Source: Hahella sp. HNIBRBA332 (GTDB lineage: Bacteria; Pseudomonadota; Gammaproteobacteria; Pseudomonadales; Oleiphilaceae). From it: 64,000 nucleotides of DNA. Where the stretch lies: positions 5,164,501 to 5,228,500 of the forward strand of contig NZ_CP132203.1 in assembly GCF_030719035.1 (NCBI RefSeq), in the 5' to 3' direction. Each line of letters begins with the position of its first letter. The stretch's first letter is position 1. Below are positions 23,959 through 33,654 of the stretch, piece after piece. The position numbers and the translations under genes are program-made. Below the pieces are notes generated by a model. It did not search any database. It was not told the origin of the DNA and worked only from the letters and a program-made list of their open reading frames with translations.

Positions 23959-25392
23959 TTAGCTTGGCAAAGCTGGCGTTTTCCCCGCCGAATCCTGTTC
24001 CGGCGCAGGCGCAGCAGAAATCGCTTTGGGCAGAGGCAACTTCATCTCTGCGCGCAAACCAGGTTGATTATCCCTTAACTCCAGCGTGCCTTTGTGCATT
24101 TCGCACACGGCCTTCACCATACTCAAACCCAATCCGTTGCCTGGCAGTCCGCGCGTCTTATCTACCCGATAGAAGCGCTGCACCACCTTATCGCGCTCGT
24201 CTTCCGTAATACCGGGGCCTTCATCCCATATGCTGATGACGGCTTGATCAAACGCCCGTAGTCTTACGCCGACGTTACCGTTTACGGGTGTATACTTGAT
24301 GGCGTTATCCAGCAAGTTGGCGATAGCCTGGAAAAGTAAATCCCGGTCGCCCTTCACGATAATGCCCTGGGCAAGATCCAGCGACAGCGTCTGAGACTTA
24401 TCCGCCGCCAGAGCGTCATAAAGCTCTACGGCGTCAGCCACCAAACCATGCAGATCCACTTCAGAGAAGTTCGCGCTGTATCCGCCAGACTCAATACGCG
24501 CAATACGCAGCAACGCATTAAAAGTCTGTAACAGCTGATCCGCCTCGCCGATAATTTCCTGCACCACCGCACGAGCGTCTTCAGGCAGATCCTTCTGACA
24601 TAACAACTCCAGTCGACTGCGGACACGGGTCAATGGCGTTCGCAAATCATGTGCAATGTTATCGGAGACATGACGAACTCCCGCCATCAGGGCTTCGATC
24701 TGGTCCAGCATACGATTCAGGTGATCCGCCAGTTCGTCGAAGTCATCACCAGAACCACGCACCGGCACACGCAAGGACAGGTTACCCTGCATAATCTGTC
24801 GGCTGGTGTGGGTGATCGCTTCGATTCGCCGTCGCGTACTTTTCGCCAACGCCACGCCCCCCAGAAAGGCCAGTCCCAGGGTAATGGCCACTCCCCAGGT
24901 CAGTGAGCGCTCAATCAACTCACGCACCCGGAAAAGATCAAAAATATCCCGCCCCACTAACAAGCGGTAACCGCCTCGTAGCGTGAATACCCGCGCACGC
25001 GCCATGTGGGGAGCTGCGAAGCGGCCTCCAGAACGATTCAGATAAAAGCCGATCCAGCCGTCTTCATCCTCCACCAACGCCGGCCATTCATTAAGGTTGC
25101 CCGCCAGCGGCTGCAGGTCGGAATTGACCAGCAGATACAATGACTCGCCTTGAGGATCGTTCAGAACTCGCTCATTCATGACGCTAACCATACCGCGCAG
25201 CCCCTGCCGCCGATATTGCTCAGCCAATCCTTGAATCTCAGCCTGGATAGTCTCGTCGAACTGGGCGGACATGAAACCCACCGTCGCCCAGTAAATGAAG
25301 CCTAGAAGGAAGAGTACAGAGGCTGCGAAGAGCAGCATGTACAATATTGCGAACTGAAATGCCGAGGTGCGTAATAGCTTAGGCAGCTTCAC
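23959..25392 (-). CDS. Two-component sensor histidine kinase
   Basis: The 477-residue kinase has two membrane helices (about 12-36 and 160-180) enclosing a periplasmic sensor of about 120 residues. A HAMP domain, a HisKA domain with the phospho-acceptor in HDLRTPLTRVRSRLELL, and an ATPase domain with N-box NLLDNAIKYTP, G1 DEGPGI and G2 GLGLSMV follow. A GTG at 25392 is chosen as start: it overlaps the response regulator stop by 14 bases, and residues further upstream are the regulator's own sequence read out of frame. The signal is unknown; the C-terminus has an Ala/Pro tail. Confidence 0.92.
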   Translation of the reverse strand: MKLPKLLRTSAFQFAILYMLLFAASVLFLLGFIYWATVGFMSAQFDETIQAEIQGLAEQYRRQGLRGMVSVMNERVLNDPQGESLYLLVNSDLQPLAGNLNEWPALVEDEDGWIGFYLNRSGGRFAAPHMARARVFTLRGGYRLLVGRDIFDLFRVRELIERSLTWGVAITLGLAFLGGVALAKSTRRRIEAITHTSRQIMQGNLSLRVPVRGSGDDFDELADHLNRMLDQIEALMAGVRHVSDNIAHDLRTPLTRVRSRLELLCQKDLPEDARAVVQEIIGEADQLLQTFNALLRIARIESGGYSANFSEVDLHGLVADAVELYDALAADKSQTLSLDLAQGIIVKGDRDLLFQAIANLLDNAIKYTPVNGNVGVRLRAFDQAVISIWDEGPGITEDERDKVVQRFYRVDKTRGLPGNGLGLSMVKAVCEMHKGTLELRDNQPGLRAEMKLPLPKAISAAPAPEQDSAGKTPALPS

Positions 25393-26059
25393 GTAGGACG
25401 TACCCTGCTCCACGAATGGTGTGCAACAAGGGAGTCTCAAAATCCTTATCGATCTTGGCCCGCAGACGGCTGATATGAACATCGATAACGTTGGTTTGCG
25501 GATCAAAGTGATAGTCCCACACTTTCTCCAGCAACATGGTGCGCGTCAGAACCTGGCCGGGATTACGCATAAAGTATTCCAGCAAACGGAATTCCCGCGG
25601 CTGCAAATCAATGGACAAGCCATTGCGCTTGACTGTGCGCGCCAGCAGGTCCATTTCCAGATCCGCCACTTTCAGCGTAGTAACCACGTCCTGCTGTTGC
25701 TGGGAACGGCGCAGCAAAGCTTCGATACGCGCCAATAACTCGCTAAAGGAGAAGGGTTTAACCAAATAATCGTCGCCGCCGGCGCGTAAGCCCTGGACGC
25801 GGTCGTCCACTTCGCCGAGCGCGCTTAAAACCAACACCGGCGTTTTGGAGCCGCCCGCACGCAGCATACGCACGACAGACAAGCCGTCCAACTCCGGCAA
25901 CATGCGATCCACAAGCAACAGATCATAACTTTCAGTTGTAGCCATATGCAGGCCGGTTTTTCCGTTGTCAGTGGCGTCCACCACATATCCGCTTTCTTTG
26001 AGTCCCTTACTCAGATAGGCAGCTACATCTTTGTCGTCTTCAATAACTAAAACTCGCAT
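25379..26059 (-). CDS. OmpR/PhoB-type response regulator
   Basis: The 226-residue regulator has a receiver domain (IEDDKDVAAYLSKGL start, phospho-acceptor Asp in LLLVDRMLPELDG, Lys in YLVKPFSFSEL) and a winged-helix DNA-binding domain (REFRLLEYFMRNPGQVLTRTMLLEKVWDYHFDPQTNVIDVHISRLRAKID). It is the partner of the overlapping sensor kinase; the overlap implies translational coupling. Its family (OmpR, QseB/TctD-like) fits envelope or metal stress, but no target genes are adjacent, so the stimulus is open. Confidence 0.95.
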   Translation of the reverse strand: MRVLVIEDDKDVAAYLSKGLKESGYVVDATDNGKTGLHMATTESYDLLLVDRMLPELDGLSVVRMLRAGGSKTPVLVLSALGEVDDRVQGLRAGGDDYLVKPFSFSELLARIEALLRRSQQQQDVVTTLKVADLEMDLLARTVKRNGLSIDLQPREFRLLEYFMRNPGQVLTRTMLLEKVWDYHFDPQTNVIDVHISRLRAKIDKDFETPLLHTIRGAGYVLREAA

Positions 26060-26130
26060 TTTTCATCCCCGTCTCTTCACTACCTGATACCACTACAGAA
26101 ACAGAAGTTCCTTGCCAACAGCGCCCAAAC

Positions 26131-26937
26131 TCACCCGCCCCTCGCCCGCTTGATTTGCTCGTAGGCGGTGCGGATCTCCTGAGTTTTTTCCGTCGCTATT
26201 TTAACCATTTCCTCCGGCAGGCCCTTCGACACAAGCTTATCCGGATGGTGCTGACTCATCAGACGCCGGTAGGCTTTCTTAATTTCATCATCAGTAGAGT
26301 TTTCATTCACTCCCAGCGCGGCGTAAGCGTCCGATAGACTCGGCGTCTTTTCTTTCGCGCCGGCGTGGAAACCTTCCTGGGCGTATCGCTGTCTGGCGAT
26401 AGCCATCGCCAGCAAGCCTTCAAATTGATGACGGCTGAATCCCAGAGTTTCAGCCACTTCACGCAGTATACGTTGTTCATTGGCGTGCAGATCCTGATCC
26501 GCCAGCGCAGTCGCCAGCAATATTTCCAGGAACATCTGCAGTAAGTTGGCGCGACGATGACATTCATCCCGGAACTGGAGCAACACCGCTTGCAGGTCGA
26601 ATTCCGGCTGCTTGCCGCGATTGAACAATTCAATCGCCAACTTTTCCTGTTCCGGATTCAGCTGCATGCCTGCCATGATGTGGCGCGCAGCCTGGATTTC
26701 CACCTCACTGACGCGGCCGTCAGCTTTGGCGACATGCCCCATTACGCTGAATACGGCGGTGAAGAAGGCCGTTTGCACCCGCTCCTGGTCGCCTGCGCCC
26801 CAGTTCGGCGGCTCTAACTCGATCCGCTGTACGCCGACGTCAAAACTATGTCCGATGGCGGCGCCGAGCAATCCTCCTAAGGGACCACCTAATGCATATC
26901 CAAATGCGCCACCGATAACCTTTCCCCACCAGCCCAT
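26131..26937 (-). CDS. djlA: Co-chaperone DjlA (membrane-anchored DnaJ-like)
   Basis: The 268-residue protein has a Gly-rich N-terminal membrane segment (GKVIGGAFGYALGGPLGGLLGAAIGHSF), a TerB-like central domain (about 50-170: FFTAVFSVMGHVAKADGRVSEVEIQAARHIM) and a C-terminal J-domain (AYAALGVNENSTDDEIKKAYRRLMSQHHPDKLVSKGLPEE) with the HPD motif that stimulates DnaK. This is the typical DjlA layout and length. In Enterobacteria it modulates envelope stress signalling; here it is near but not in a two-component operon. Confidence 0.94.
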   Translation of the reverse strand: MGWWGKVIGGAFGYALGGPLGGLLGAAIGHSFDVGVQRIELEPPNWGAGDQERVQTAFFTAVFSVMGHVAKADGRVSEVEIQAARHIMAGMQLNPEQEKLAIELFNRGKQPEFDLQAVLLQFRDECHRRANLLQMFLEILLATALADQDLHANEQRILREVAETLGFSRHQFEGLLAMAIARQRYAQEGFHAGAKEKTPSLSDAYAALGVNENSTDDEIKKAYRRLMSQHHPDKLVSKGLPEEMVKIATEKTQEIRTAYEQIKRARGG

Positions 26938-27070
26938 TAAATTCCATGTCTCCAGTCGTCGTCTGATGTTAATTTATTAAGCTGGTAGTTCATTATTTAC
27001 CCATTGCGTAGTCTAGGTATAGGGTAAATAAACGCCCAGTTAAGATTTAGTAATTTGGGGGCGACGCCGC

Positions 27071-27838
27071 TTATTGCAACCACCCCAGCGTCTCCCGCGT
27101 ATTTCCGAGGGGAATATACTCTGCGCTCACCCATCCCTGATACCCCATTTCATCCAGCTGGGAGAAAACATACGCAAAGTTGATTTCGCCGGTTCCTGGT
27201 TGATGACGCCCTGGATTATCGGCGAACTGAATATGTCCGATATTGGCGATATGGCGTTTGATGGTCCGCACCAAATCTCCCTCCATCACTTGCATATGAT
27301 AGATATCGTATTGATATTTAATATTATTAACACCAGATAATTGAATCGCACGCAGCGCTTTGTCTGTGCTGTCGATCAGAAAATCAGGGACATCCAGGCT
27401 ATTGATCGCTTCCAACGTCAGCATAATGCCCTCGTCACCGAGTTTTCGCGCCGCGTAGCGCAAATTATCGACCAGCGTGAACCATGCCTGTTCATCACTC
27501 ACTGACGAGGGCTTTATCCCCGTCAGGCAGTTCAACCTGGGCGCGCCGAGAGCCTTGGCGTACGCGATAGCCAATTCCACGCCTTCCCGAAACTCTCTCT
27601 CCCGGCCCGGAATGCATGCAATTCCGCGCTCGCCGGTCTCCCAATCACCAGCAGGTAAGTTATGCAACACCACACTGACTCCCGCCTTCTCTCGGCTGGC
27701 GGACAATAAAGCTTTATCCCAGGCATAAGGAAACTGCATTTCCACTCCTGTGAATCCAGCATGGGCGGCCGCTGCGAAACGCGCCCCCATGGGAACGTCC
27801 GTAAACAGCATGGAAAGATTGGCGGCGAACTTAGGCAT
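27071..27838 (-). CDS. hyi: Hydroxypyruvate isomerase (or closely related sugar-acid isomerase)
   Basis: The 255-residue TIM-barrel enzyme converts hydroxypyruvate and tartronate semialdehyde into each other. Family features include FAANLSMLFTDVPM at the start, the YDIYHMQVMEGDL segment with metal ligands, GHIQFADNPGRHQPGTGEINFAYVF and the final VSAEYIPLG. The start at 27838 overlaps the preceding reductase stop by eight bases, with GGAG upstream. With the reductase it forms the usual two-gene unit of glyoxylate/tartronate metabolism. Glyoxylate carboligase (gcl) is not in the window. Confidence 0.9.
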   Translation of the reverse strand: MPKFAANLSMLFTDVPMGARFAAAAHAGFTGVEMQFPYAWDKALLSASREKAGVSVVLHNLPAGDWETGERGIACIPGREREFREGVELAIAYAKALGAPRLNCLTGIKPSSVSDEQAWFTLVDNLRYAARKLGDEGIMLTLEAINSLDVPDFLIDSTDKALRAIQLSGVNNIKYQYDIYHMQVMEGDLVRTIKRHIANIGHIQFADNPGRHQPGTGEINFAYVFSQLDEMGYQGWVSAEYIPLGNTRETLGWLQ

Positions 27839-28721
27839 CCTTGTTTTCTCCATCAAGACGAATCTGATTGAGCGCCTCTATGTGCAGCAATAGACCACTG
27901 TGATCCACATTTTCATGCCCGGCTTCCAACAAGGCCTGATATTCCTCGAAAACCTGTTCGGTGAGGGGCAGGGTTATCCCTTCCGCTTTGGCCTCATCGA
28001 GGATCATGGTCAAATCTTTGTGCTGTACTCTGGCAGTCGCTCCAGGCTGGAAGTCGCGCTCCAGCATCCGGCGGCCATGTAAATCCAGAATACGGCTTGA
28101 TGCAAATCCTCCCAACAACGCCTTTCGCACCGCCACCGGATCAGCGCCGCCTTTGGCGGCCAACATCAGGGCTTCAGCCACAGCGCCGATGGTGATTCCC
28201 ACAATCGCTTGGTTGGCGAGTTTCGCCAGTTGCCCTGCGCCATGCGGACCAATGTAGGTGGTTTCGCCCAATGCGCCGAAGACAGGCTGGGCTTTGTCAT
28301 ACTGACTCCGCTCCCCTCCCACCATTATTGATAAAGCCGCCTGCGCCGCCCCCACGGTCCCGCCTGAGACTGGCGCATCCAGATGGGCCACGCCCCTTGC
28401 CTGTAGATAGCTTGCGTGTTTACGCGCCAATGAAGGCGGAATAGAGCCCATATCAATAACTAAAGCCCCAGGCGAAACAGCATCCGCCACGCCCTGCCGC
28501 ATAAGGATATCGTCTACCACCGGGCCGTTTTCCAGCATCAGAATAACGACATCCGCTTTTTCGACAGCCTGCGCAGGCTCATCAGCAATCTGGGCCCGCT
28601 CAGCAAAGGCTTCAACCTTTGAGCGAGTGCGGTTCCAAAGCGTCAATGAATAACCAGCGCTTAACAGATTCTCCACCATGGGCGCGCCCATCAGGCCGAC
28701 ACCAAGAAAAGCGATATGCAT
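27831..28721 (-). CDS. glxR: 2-hydroxy-3-oxopropionate (tartronate semialdehyde) reductase
   Basis: This 296-residue beta-hydroxyacid dehydrogenase reduces tartronate semialdehyde to glycerate with NADH. It has the Rossmann motif FLGVGLMGAPMVENLL, the substrate signature DAPVSGGTVGAAQAAL and the catalytic-lysine stretch GAGQLAKLANQAIVGI. Pairing with hydroxypyruvate isomerase supports this function over 3-hydroxyisobutyrate dehydrogenase, which is the other family member in the window (2188-3078). Both genes share one transcript, with an 8-base overlap. GlxR versus GarR cannot be told apart from sequence. Confidence 0.88.
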   Translation of the reverse strand: MHIAFLGVGLMGAPMVENLLSAGYSLTLWNRTRSKVEAFAERAQIADEPAQAVEKADVVILMLENGPVVDDILMRQGVADAVSPGALVIDMGSIPPSLARKHASYLQARGVAHLDAPVSGGTVGAAQAALSIMVGGERSQYDKAQPVFGALGETTYIGPHGAGQLAKLANQAIVGITIGAVAEALMLAAKGGADPVAVRKALLGGFASSRILDLHGRRMLERDFQPGATARVQHKDLTMILDEAKAEGITLPLTEQVFEEYQALLEAGHENVDHSGLLLHIEALNQIRLDGENKDA

Positions 28722-28761
28722 GGGTATTGTTTCCTCTAGAGATGGGCAGCAGAGTCACCGC

Positions 28762-28793
28762 AAAAAAAAAACCGCCGTGCGGCGGTTTTTTTT
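28762..28793. terminator. Bidirectional intrinsic terminator (rpoH end on the minus strand)
   Basis: ACCGCC-GTGC-GGCGGT (28771-28786) is flanked by a 9-base A-run and an 8-base T-run. On the minus strand it follows the rpoH stop by about 17 bases and separates rpoH from glxR. Confidence 0.93.
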
Positions 28794-28809
28794 CAGTAGC
28801 TGGCGTCGC

Positions 28810-29664
28810 TTATGCTTCAAGCATCAGCTTAACCTTCTTCATCGCGTTCTTTTCCAACTGGCGTATACGCTCAGCGGAAACGCCGTATTCATCAGCAAGC
28901 TCATGCAAAGTGGCTTTACTTTCAGCCAGCCAACGCTTTTGAATGATGTCTTTGCTGCGTTCATCCAACTGGGTCAGCGCATCGTGGAGACGACTGTTGG
29001 AGTCTTCCTCCCAGTTTTCATTTTCCAGCATCATCGCTGGATCGTAGCGACGATCTTCCAAATAGTTCGCGGGCGCTTTAAACGCGGTTTCGTCATCTTC
29101 ATCCGCGCCTGCGTCGAAAGACGTATCCTGGCCAGCCAATCGGCTTTCCATTTCCCGCACAACATGGGTATCGACGCCCAGATCCTGCGCAACGGCTTTG
29201 GCTTCATCATTGGTCAACCAAGCCAGACGCTTCTTGGCGGAGCGCAGGTTAAAGAACAGTTTGCGTTGCGCTTTGGTGGTCGCCACTTTGACGATACGCC
29301 AGTTACGCAAAATAAATTCGTGGATCTCCGCCTTAATCCAGTGCACCGCAAAGGAAACCAGACGAACGCCGAACTCAGGGTTAAAGCGTTTAACCGCTTT
29401 CATCAATCCAATATTCCCTTCCTGAACCAAGTCAGCCTGAGACAGACCGTATCCGGAATAACTCTTGGCGATATGCACAACAAAGCGAAGATGAGCCATG
29501 ACTAACTGCCTGGCTGCATATAAGTCCTCGTTTTGGTGGAAACGTTCCGCCAATTCGCGCTCTTCTTCAGCGCTGAGAACAGGAATGCTGTTTACCGCGT
29601 GAACGTATCCCTCCAGATTCCCTACTGGAGCAAGCATTTCTACAGGCCGTAAACTGGTACCCAT
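28810..29664 (-). CDS. rpoH: RNA polymerase heat-shock sigma factor sigma-32
   Basis: The 284-residue protein directs RNA polymerase to heat-shock promoters. Region 2 is clear (LVMAHLRFVVHIAKSYSGYGLSQADLVQEGNIGLMKAVKRFNPEFGVRLVSFAVHWIKAEIHEFIL), and includes the RpoH box QRKLFFNLRSAKKRL. Region 4.2 ends ATLHELADEYGVSAERIRQLEKNAMKKVKLML. Size and motifs are standard. It follows the ftsY-ftsE-ftsX block at its conserved place. A structured 5' thermosensor is known in E. coli; I cannot show it here. Confidence 0.97.
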   Translation of the reverse strand: MGTSLRPVEMLAPVGNLEGYVHAVNSIPVLSAEEERELAERFHQNEDLYAARQLVMAHLRFVVHIAKSYSGYGLSQADLVQEGNIGLMKAVKRFNPEFGVRLVSFAVHWIKAEIHEFILRNWRIVKVATTKAQRKLFFNLRSAKKRLAWLTNDEAKAVAQDLGVDTHVVREMESRLAGQDTSFDAGADEDDETAFKAPANYLEDRRYDPAMMLENENWEEDSNSRLHDALTQLDERSKDIIQKRWLAESKATLHELADEYGVSAERIRQLEKNAMKKVKLMLEA

Positions 29665-29904
29665 TCAAAATCTCCAATTAACTTACTCGACGTGAAAATA
29701 TAGCACTTGACGATTAGACTGCCAACGCAGTAGAAAGTTCCCCATTGTAACGAAATGTATCACTGCAATCGACTTTCTCGTCCGCGTCCAAAGCCTCTGG
29801 GGGCCTATTCCTATAAAGCCCGCCGCCCGCACTGGATTTCTGAGCTTAACTGTAATTAAGGCCTGCTGTATTTATTTCAATAGCTGGCTGATATTAAAAA
29901 TTCG

Positions 29905-30939
29905 TCATTTAGGCTCAATATCATCCAAATGCCGTCTCACTGCGAGCCAGGCGCCGCCGCATCCCAGGAAGGATCCCGTCAGCAACAGCAAGGATGTGGC
30001 TTCAATAGAGAGGCCGGACAGGTTGAAACTGCTGTAATACAACGCCGCCAACTGGTTCACCGGTCCGCTCAGCCAGAGCAACGCCATATTCACCAATAAC
30101 CAAGCCAATAAGGCGCCGCCTACCCCATACCAGAAGCCGGTATACAAAAACGGTCTGCGCACAAAGGGATCGGTTCCGCCCACCAGCTTTACCACCAGAA
30201 TTTCGTCTTTACGGTTCTCAATCGCCAGCCGGATGGTGTTGCCGATAATCAGAATAACCGCCAACCCCAATAAAGCCCCTATGGCCAGGGTGCTGCGCCC
30301 CAACACTTCAAACAACGCATTCAGGCGCTTCACCCATTGCAGGTCCAATTGCACATTGTCCACTTCAGGGAGCTTGGACAGCGATTCCGTGAAAGCCTGC
30401 ACCTTTTCCGCCTGTCCGTATTCGGGCGACGGTTGCAACACAATCACCGCCGGTAACGGATTATCGTCAAGATAGGCCAGAACATCCCCCCATCCAGACA
30501 TAGACTTGAATTCCTCCAACGCCTGACTGCGGTTGATGAATTGCATCGACTGCACCTCAGGCCGTTCCTTAAGCTTCTGCGCCAACTGGTAAGCGGTCTG
30601 ATCGTCCACATTCAGCTTCATGTAAAGGGAGACTCGCGACGCGCCTTCGAGTCCTTCCGTCAATCCTCCCAAATTGCCCAGCATGACAAACAAGCCAGAT
30701 GGTAAAGCCAGAGCCACGGCGATCACCAGCCAGGTCATCAAACTGGACAACGGGTTCCGTATCAGGCGCATCAAACTGTCACGAGCGATCAGGCGATGGT
30801 GGGAAAAGTAGGCTTCCAGGCCGCTTTGCTCCAACCCAGCGGAGGCGCCTTGCCGAGGCGGCCCCTCGGCAGGCGGAGGGGGCGGCTGTTTGCGTCCCGA
30901 CCTTGATGGGCTGGCTCCGCGCGGTATGTTTTCTTTCAT
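29905..30939 (-). CDS. ftsX: Cell division protein FtsX
   Basis: The 344-residue membrane protein is the permease-like partner of FtsE and helps activate amidases at the division septum. It has four helices: one near residues 65-90 (LSSLMTWLVIAVALALPSGLFVML), a periplasmic loop of about 110 residues, then three C-terminal helices. An unusual Pro/Gln-rich N-terminal extension of about 40 residues (KQPPPPPAEGPPRQG) precedes the family region. The gene follows ftsE with 33 bases between; a stretch of about 240 bases to rpoH holds no gene and presumably the rpoH promoter. Confidence 0.95.
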   Translation of the reverse strand: MKENIPRGASPSRSGRKQPPPPPAEGPPRQGASAGLEQSGLEAYFSHHRLIARDSLMRLIRNPLSSLMTWLVIAVALALPSGLFVMLGNLGGLTEGLEGASRVSLYMKLNVDDQTAYQLAQKLKERPEVQSMQFINRSQALEEFKSMSGWGDVLAYLDDNPLPAVIVLQPSPEYGQAEKVQAFTESLSKLPEVDNVQLDLQWVKRLNALFEVLGRSTLAIGALLGLAVILIIGNTIRLAIENRKDEILVVKLVGGTDPFVRRPFLYTGFWYGVGGALLAWLLVNMALLWLSGPVNQLAALYYSSFNLSGLSIEATSLLLLTGSFLGCGGAWLAVRRHLDDIEPK

Positions 30940-30972
30940 ATTCTTCTAGTCTCTTCGCTCGGAAGGTTTCAC

Positions 30973-31650
30973 TCAGCCGCGACCGGCCACCAGCTGGCCA
31001 TGATCCAGTCGCATAACGCGATGCCTCATATGGGAGATCAACGCCAGATCGTGACTGGCGATCAGCACCGTCACCCCTACCTGATTAAACTGCTGGAACA
31101 ACCGCATAATCTCGGCGGACAGTTCGGGGTCCAGGTTGCCTGTAGGCTCATCAGCAAGCAACAGCGGCGGCTTGTTCACTACCGCCCTGGCGATCCCCAC
31201 CCGCTGCTGCTCCCCACCAGATAAAGTGATGGGCAGTGAGTTTTCTTTCTTCAGTAGCCCCACTTTGTCCAGAGACGCGCGCACCCGCCTACCGATCTCT
31301 CGGGGGGAAACACCTGCAATTTCCAATGGCAAGGCGACATTTTGAAAAACCGTGCGATCAAACAACAGATGGTGATTCTGAAACACCACACCGACATGGC
31401 GACGAAAATACGGAATTTGCCGACGGGGAAACTTCTCCAGATTCTGGCCGCCGATAAAGATGCGTCCCTGGTTGGGGCGCTCCATTAGCATGATCAGCTT
31501 TAGTAGCGTGCTCTTGCCCGCGCCGGAGTGCCCGGTCAGAAACGCCATCTCACCGCGCCGCAATGAAAAACTGACCTCAGACAGGGCTTCAAATCCGCCG
31601 CTATAGCGTTTTGAGACTCTGTCAAAGTGGATCATGCTGTCGCCGATCAT
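30973..31650 (-). CDS. ftsE: Cell division ATP-binding protein FtsE
   Basis: The 225-residue ATPase drives the FtsEX complex. It has Walker A GHSGAGKSTLL, the Q-loop region VVFQNHHLLFDRTVFQNVALPL, the signature LSGGEQQRVGIARA and Walker B LLADEPTGNLDPE. The start at 31650 is preferred over the internal ATG at 31635 because AGGGG lies seven bases upstream. It sits 45 bases downstream of ftsY and directly before ftsX, in the usual order. Confidence 0.96.
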   Translation of the reverse strand: MIGDSMIHFDRVSKRYSGGFEALSEVSFSLRRGEMAFLTGHSGAGKSTLLKLIMLMERPNQGRIFIGGQNLEKFPRRQIPYFRRHVGVVFQNHHLLFDRTVFQNVALPLEIAGVSPREIGRRVRASLDKVGLLKKENSLPITLSGGEQQRVGIARAVVNKPPLLLADEPTGNLDPELSAEIMRLFQQFNQVGVTVLIASHDLALISHMRHRVMRLDHGQLVAGRG

Positions 31651-31694
31651 AAGTTTCCCCTATGCCTCATCGCCTTGCCATTCAGGACTCGGTT

Positions 31695-32825
31695 TTATGC
31701 GTCAAACAGCGCATCCACAAATTCGCTTGCGTCAAACGGGCGCAGATCGTCAATGCCCTCGCCCACGCCGATATAGCGGATCGGCAATCCGTGTTGCTTG
31801 GCGATGGCGAACAAGATGCCGCCTTTCGCCGTGCCATCCAGTTTGGTGATAGTGATGCCGGTGACGCCAACCGCCTGGCGGAACAACTGAGCCTGGCTCA
31901 ACGCATTCTGTCCTGTGCCCGCGTCCAGCACCAACATCACTTCATGAGGCGCATCAGGATCATGCTTCTTGATGACGCGAACGACTTTCTCCAGCTCGGA
32001 CATCAGATTCTCTTTATTCTGCAGCCGTCCCGCCGTATCAGCGATAACGACATCCACCCCACGTGACTTGGCCGCCTGCACCGCGTCGAAAATGACGGAG
32101 GCGCTGTCTGCGCCAGTATGCTGAGCGATTACCGGCACATTATTACGCTCACCCCAGACTTGTAATTGCTCCACAGCTGCGGCGCGGAAAGTATCCCCGG
32201 CGGCTAGAACGACGGAACGTCCTTCCTGCTGGAATTTATTGGCCAGTTTGCCAATCGTGGTGGTTTTGCCGACGCCATTCACGCCCACCACCAGAATTAC
32301 ATAAGGAGTTTTCTTCTCTATTTGCAGAGGGCTGGAGCATGGCTCCAGCAAGCCGCGGAGCTCTTCTTTCAAGGCTTCGTAAAGCGCAGTGGAGTCCTTT
32401 AATTGGTTGCGATCAAGCTTTTCAGTAATGGCCTGAGTAATCTGGGTCGTCGCCTCAATACCCACGTCGGCGGATAACAATAAGGTTTCGATTTCTTCCA
32501 GCAGCTCTTCATCAATCGCTTTAGAGCCAGCGAATAGCGCCATAAGATTCTGGCTAAACTGACCACGGGTTTTGCTCAACCCTGAACGCACTCTCGCCAA
32601 CCAGCCGCCGGAAGGCTCCTCCGACGCGACCTCTTGGACAGGCGCAGGTCGCGCCTTCGTTGGCGCGACGCCCTTCGCCTCCGCCCTTTTCTGCGTTTCA
32701 GGCGGGCTCAGCTCAAATGAGCGCGGACGCGGGAGGCTACTTCTACGGGACAGAATGTCGGCGATCAATAACAATACCGACAGCCCCATCAGGGCCATAA
32801 ACACATAGTTGATCATTGAATGCAT
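31695..32825 (-). CDS. ftsY: Signal recognition particle receptor FtsY
   Basis: The 376-residue GTPase docks SRP-bound ribosomes at the membrane. It has an N-terminal hydrophobic helix (INYVFMALMGLSVLLLIADIL), a short charged A-region, and the NG domain with G1 GVNGVGKTTTIGKLA, DTFRAAAVEQL, the G3 DTAGR and G4 TKLDG motifs. A TTG at 32840 would add five residues and an ATG at 32816 would remove three; the exact start is uncertain. The visible N-terminal membrane helix replaces the long acidic A-domain of E. coli FtsY. Confidence 0.95.
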   Translation of the reverse strand: MHSMINYVFMALMGLSVLLLIADILSRRSSLPRPRSFELSPPETQKRAEAKGVAPTKARPAPVQEVASEEPSGGWLARVRSGLSKTRGQFSQNLMALFAGSKAIDEELLEEIETLLLSADVGIEATTQITQAITEKLDRNQLKDSTALYEALKEELRGLLEPCSSPLQIEKKTPYVILVVGVNGVGKTTTIGKLANKFQQEGRSVVLAAGDTFRAAAVEQLQVWGERNNVPVIAQHTGADSASVIFDAVQAAKSRGVDVVIADTAGRLQNKENLMSELEKVVRVIKKHDPDAPHEVMLVLDAGTGQNALSQAQLFRQAVGVTGITITKLDGTAKGGILFAIAKQHGLPIRYIGVGEGIDDLRPFDASEFVDALFDA

Positions 32826-33008
32826 ATCAGAGATGTCCAAAACTTAGGCGAAGATGCAAATGGGGCCCTATTCTATTAACCTGCGATGTTCGTACGCAAG
32901 GCTAACAGCCCTACCCGCTCCATCGCGTCCAAACATAGACGGTAAAATCGGGGGCGTTAGGCCCTAAACGCTTGGTTATTTTCATTTCATTCGGACCATA
33001 CACACAGC

Positions 33009-33602
33009 ATGAGACAAAAAGGCAAGTCCGCCCCTGAGTTGGGCCAATTGCGCATTATCGGCGGCTCCCACCGGGGTAGAAAACTGACGTTCCCCGCTCT
33101 GGACGGCGTGCGCCCCACCCCTGATCGAGTGCGGGAAACGCTATTCAACTGGCTAATGCCCATTTTTCCCGGCCCTCGCTGCCTGGACGTATTCTGCGGT
33201 AGCGGTGCGCTGGGATTGGAGGCGCTTTCCCGTGGCGCGGCGGATGTGACCTTTATTGACCAGAGCCCAGTGATCGCATCGCATTTGAAAACCCAAATAC
33301 AGCTTCTACGCGCGGATAACGCCAATGTGGCGAACGCCGACGCCCTGAGTTGGTTAAGAGCGGCATCGCCGGATAAACCCTGGGAAGTTGTATTTCTTGA
33401 TCCACCTTTCAGGAAAGAGTTACTCGCTCCGGCGCTGCAACTTCTTGTAGAGAGAAAGCTGCTCTCAACGGATGCTTACGTCTATATAGAGGCAGAGGCG
33501 GAGCTCAACCCGCTTCCACTGCCTACCGGCTGGACGCTTTCTCGTCATAAGACAGCAGGGCAAGTTCAATACGCGTTATGTTTGGCGCGGCAGACAGGCT
33601 GA
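33009..33602 (+). CDS. rsmD: 16S rRNA (guanine(966)-N2)-methyltransferase
   Basis: The 197-residue enzyme methylates G966 of 16S rRNA. It shows the RsmD opening LRIIGGSHRGRKLTFPALDGVRPTPDRVRETLFNWL, the SAM-binding LDVFCGSGALGLEALSRGA and the catalytic DPPF in VVFLDPPFRKELL. It is divergent from ftsY, as in many gammaproteobacteria, with about 180 bases between that must hold both promoters. Confidence 0.95.
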   Translation: MRQKGKSAPELGQLRIIGGSHRGRKLTFPALDGVRPTPDRVRETLFNWLMPIFPGPRCLDVFCGSGALGLEALSRGAADVTFIDQSPVIASHLKTQIQLLRADNANVANADALSWLRAASPDKPWEVVFLDPPFRKELLAPALQLLVERKLLSTDAYVYIEAEAELNPLPLPTGWTLSRHKTAGQVQYALCLARQTG

Positions 33603-33654
33603 ACCTCGCCTGAGTCAGAGAAAAGTATGGTCAAAGATCAGGAAAAGAGGAGGC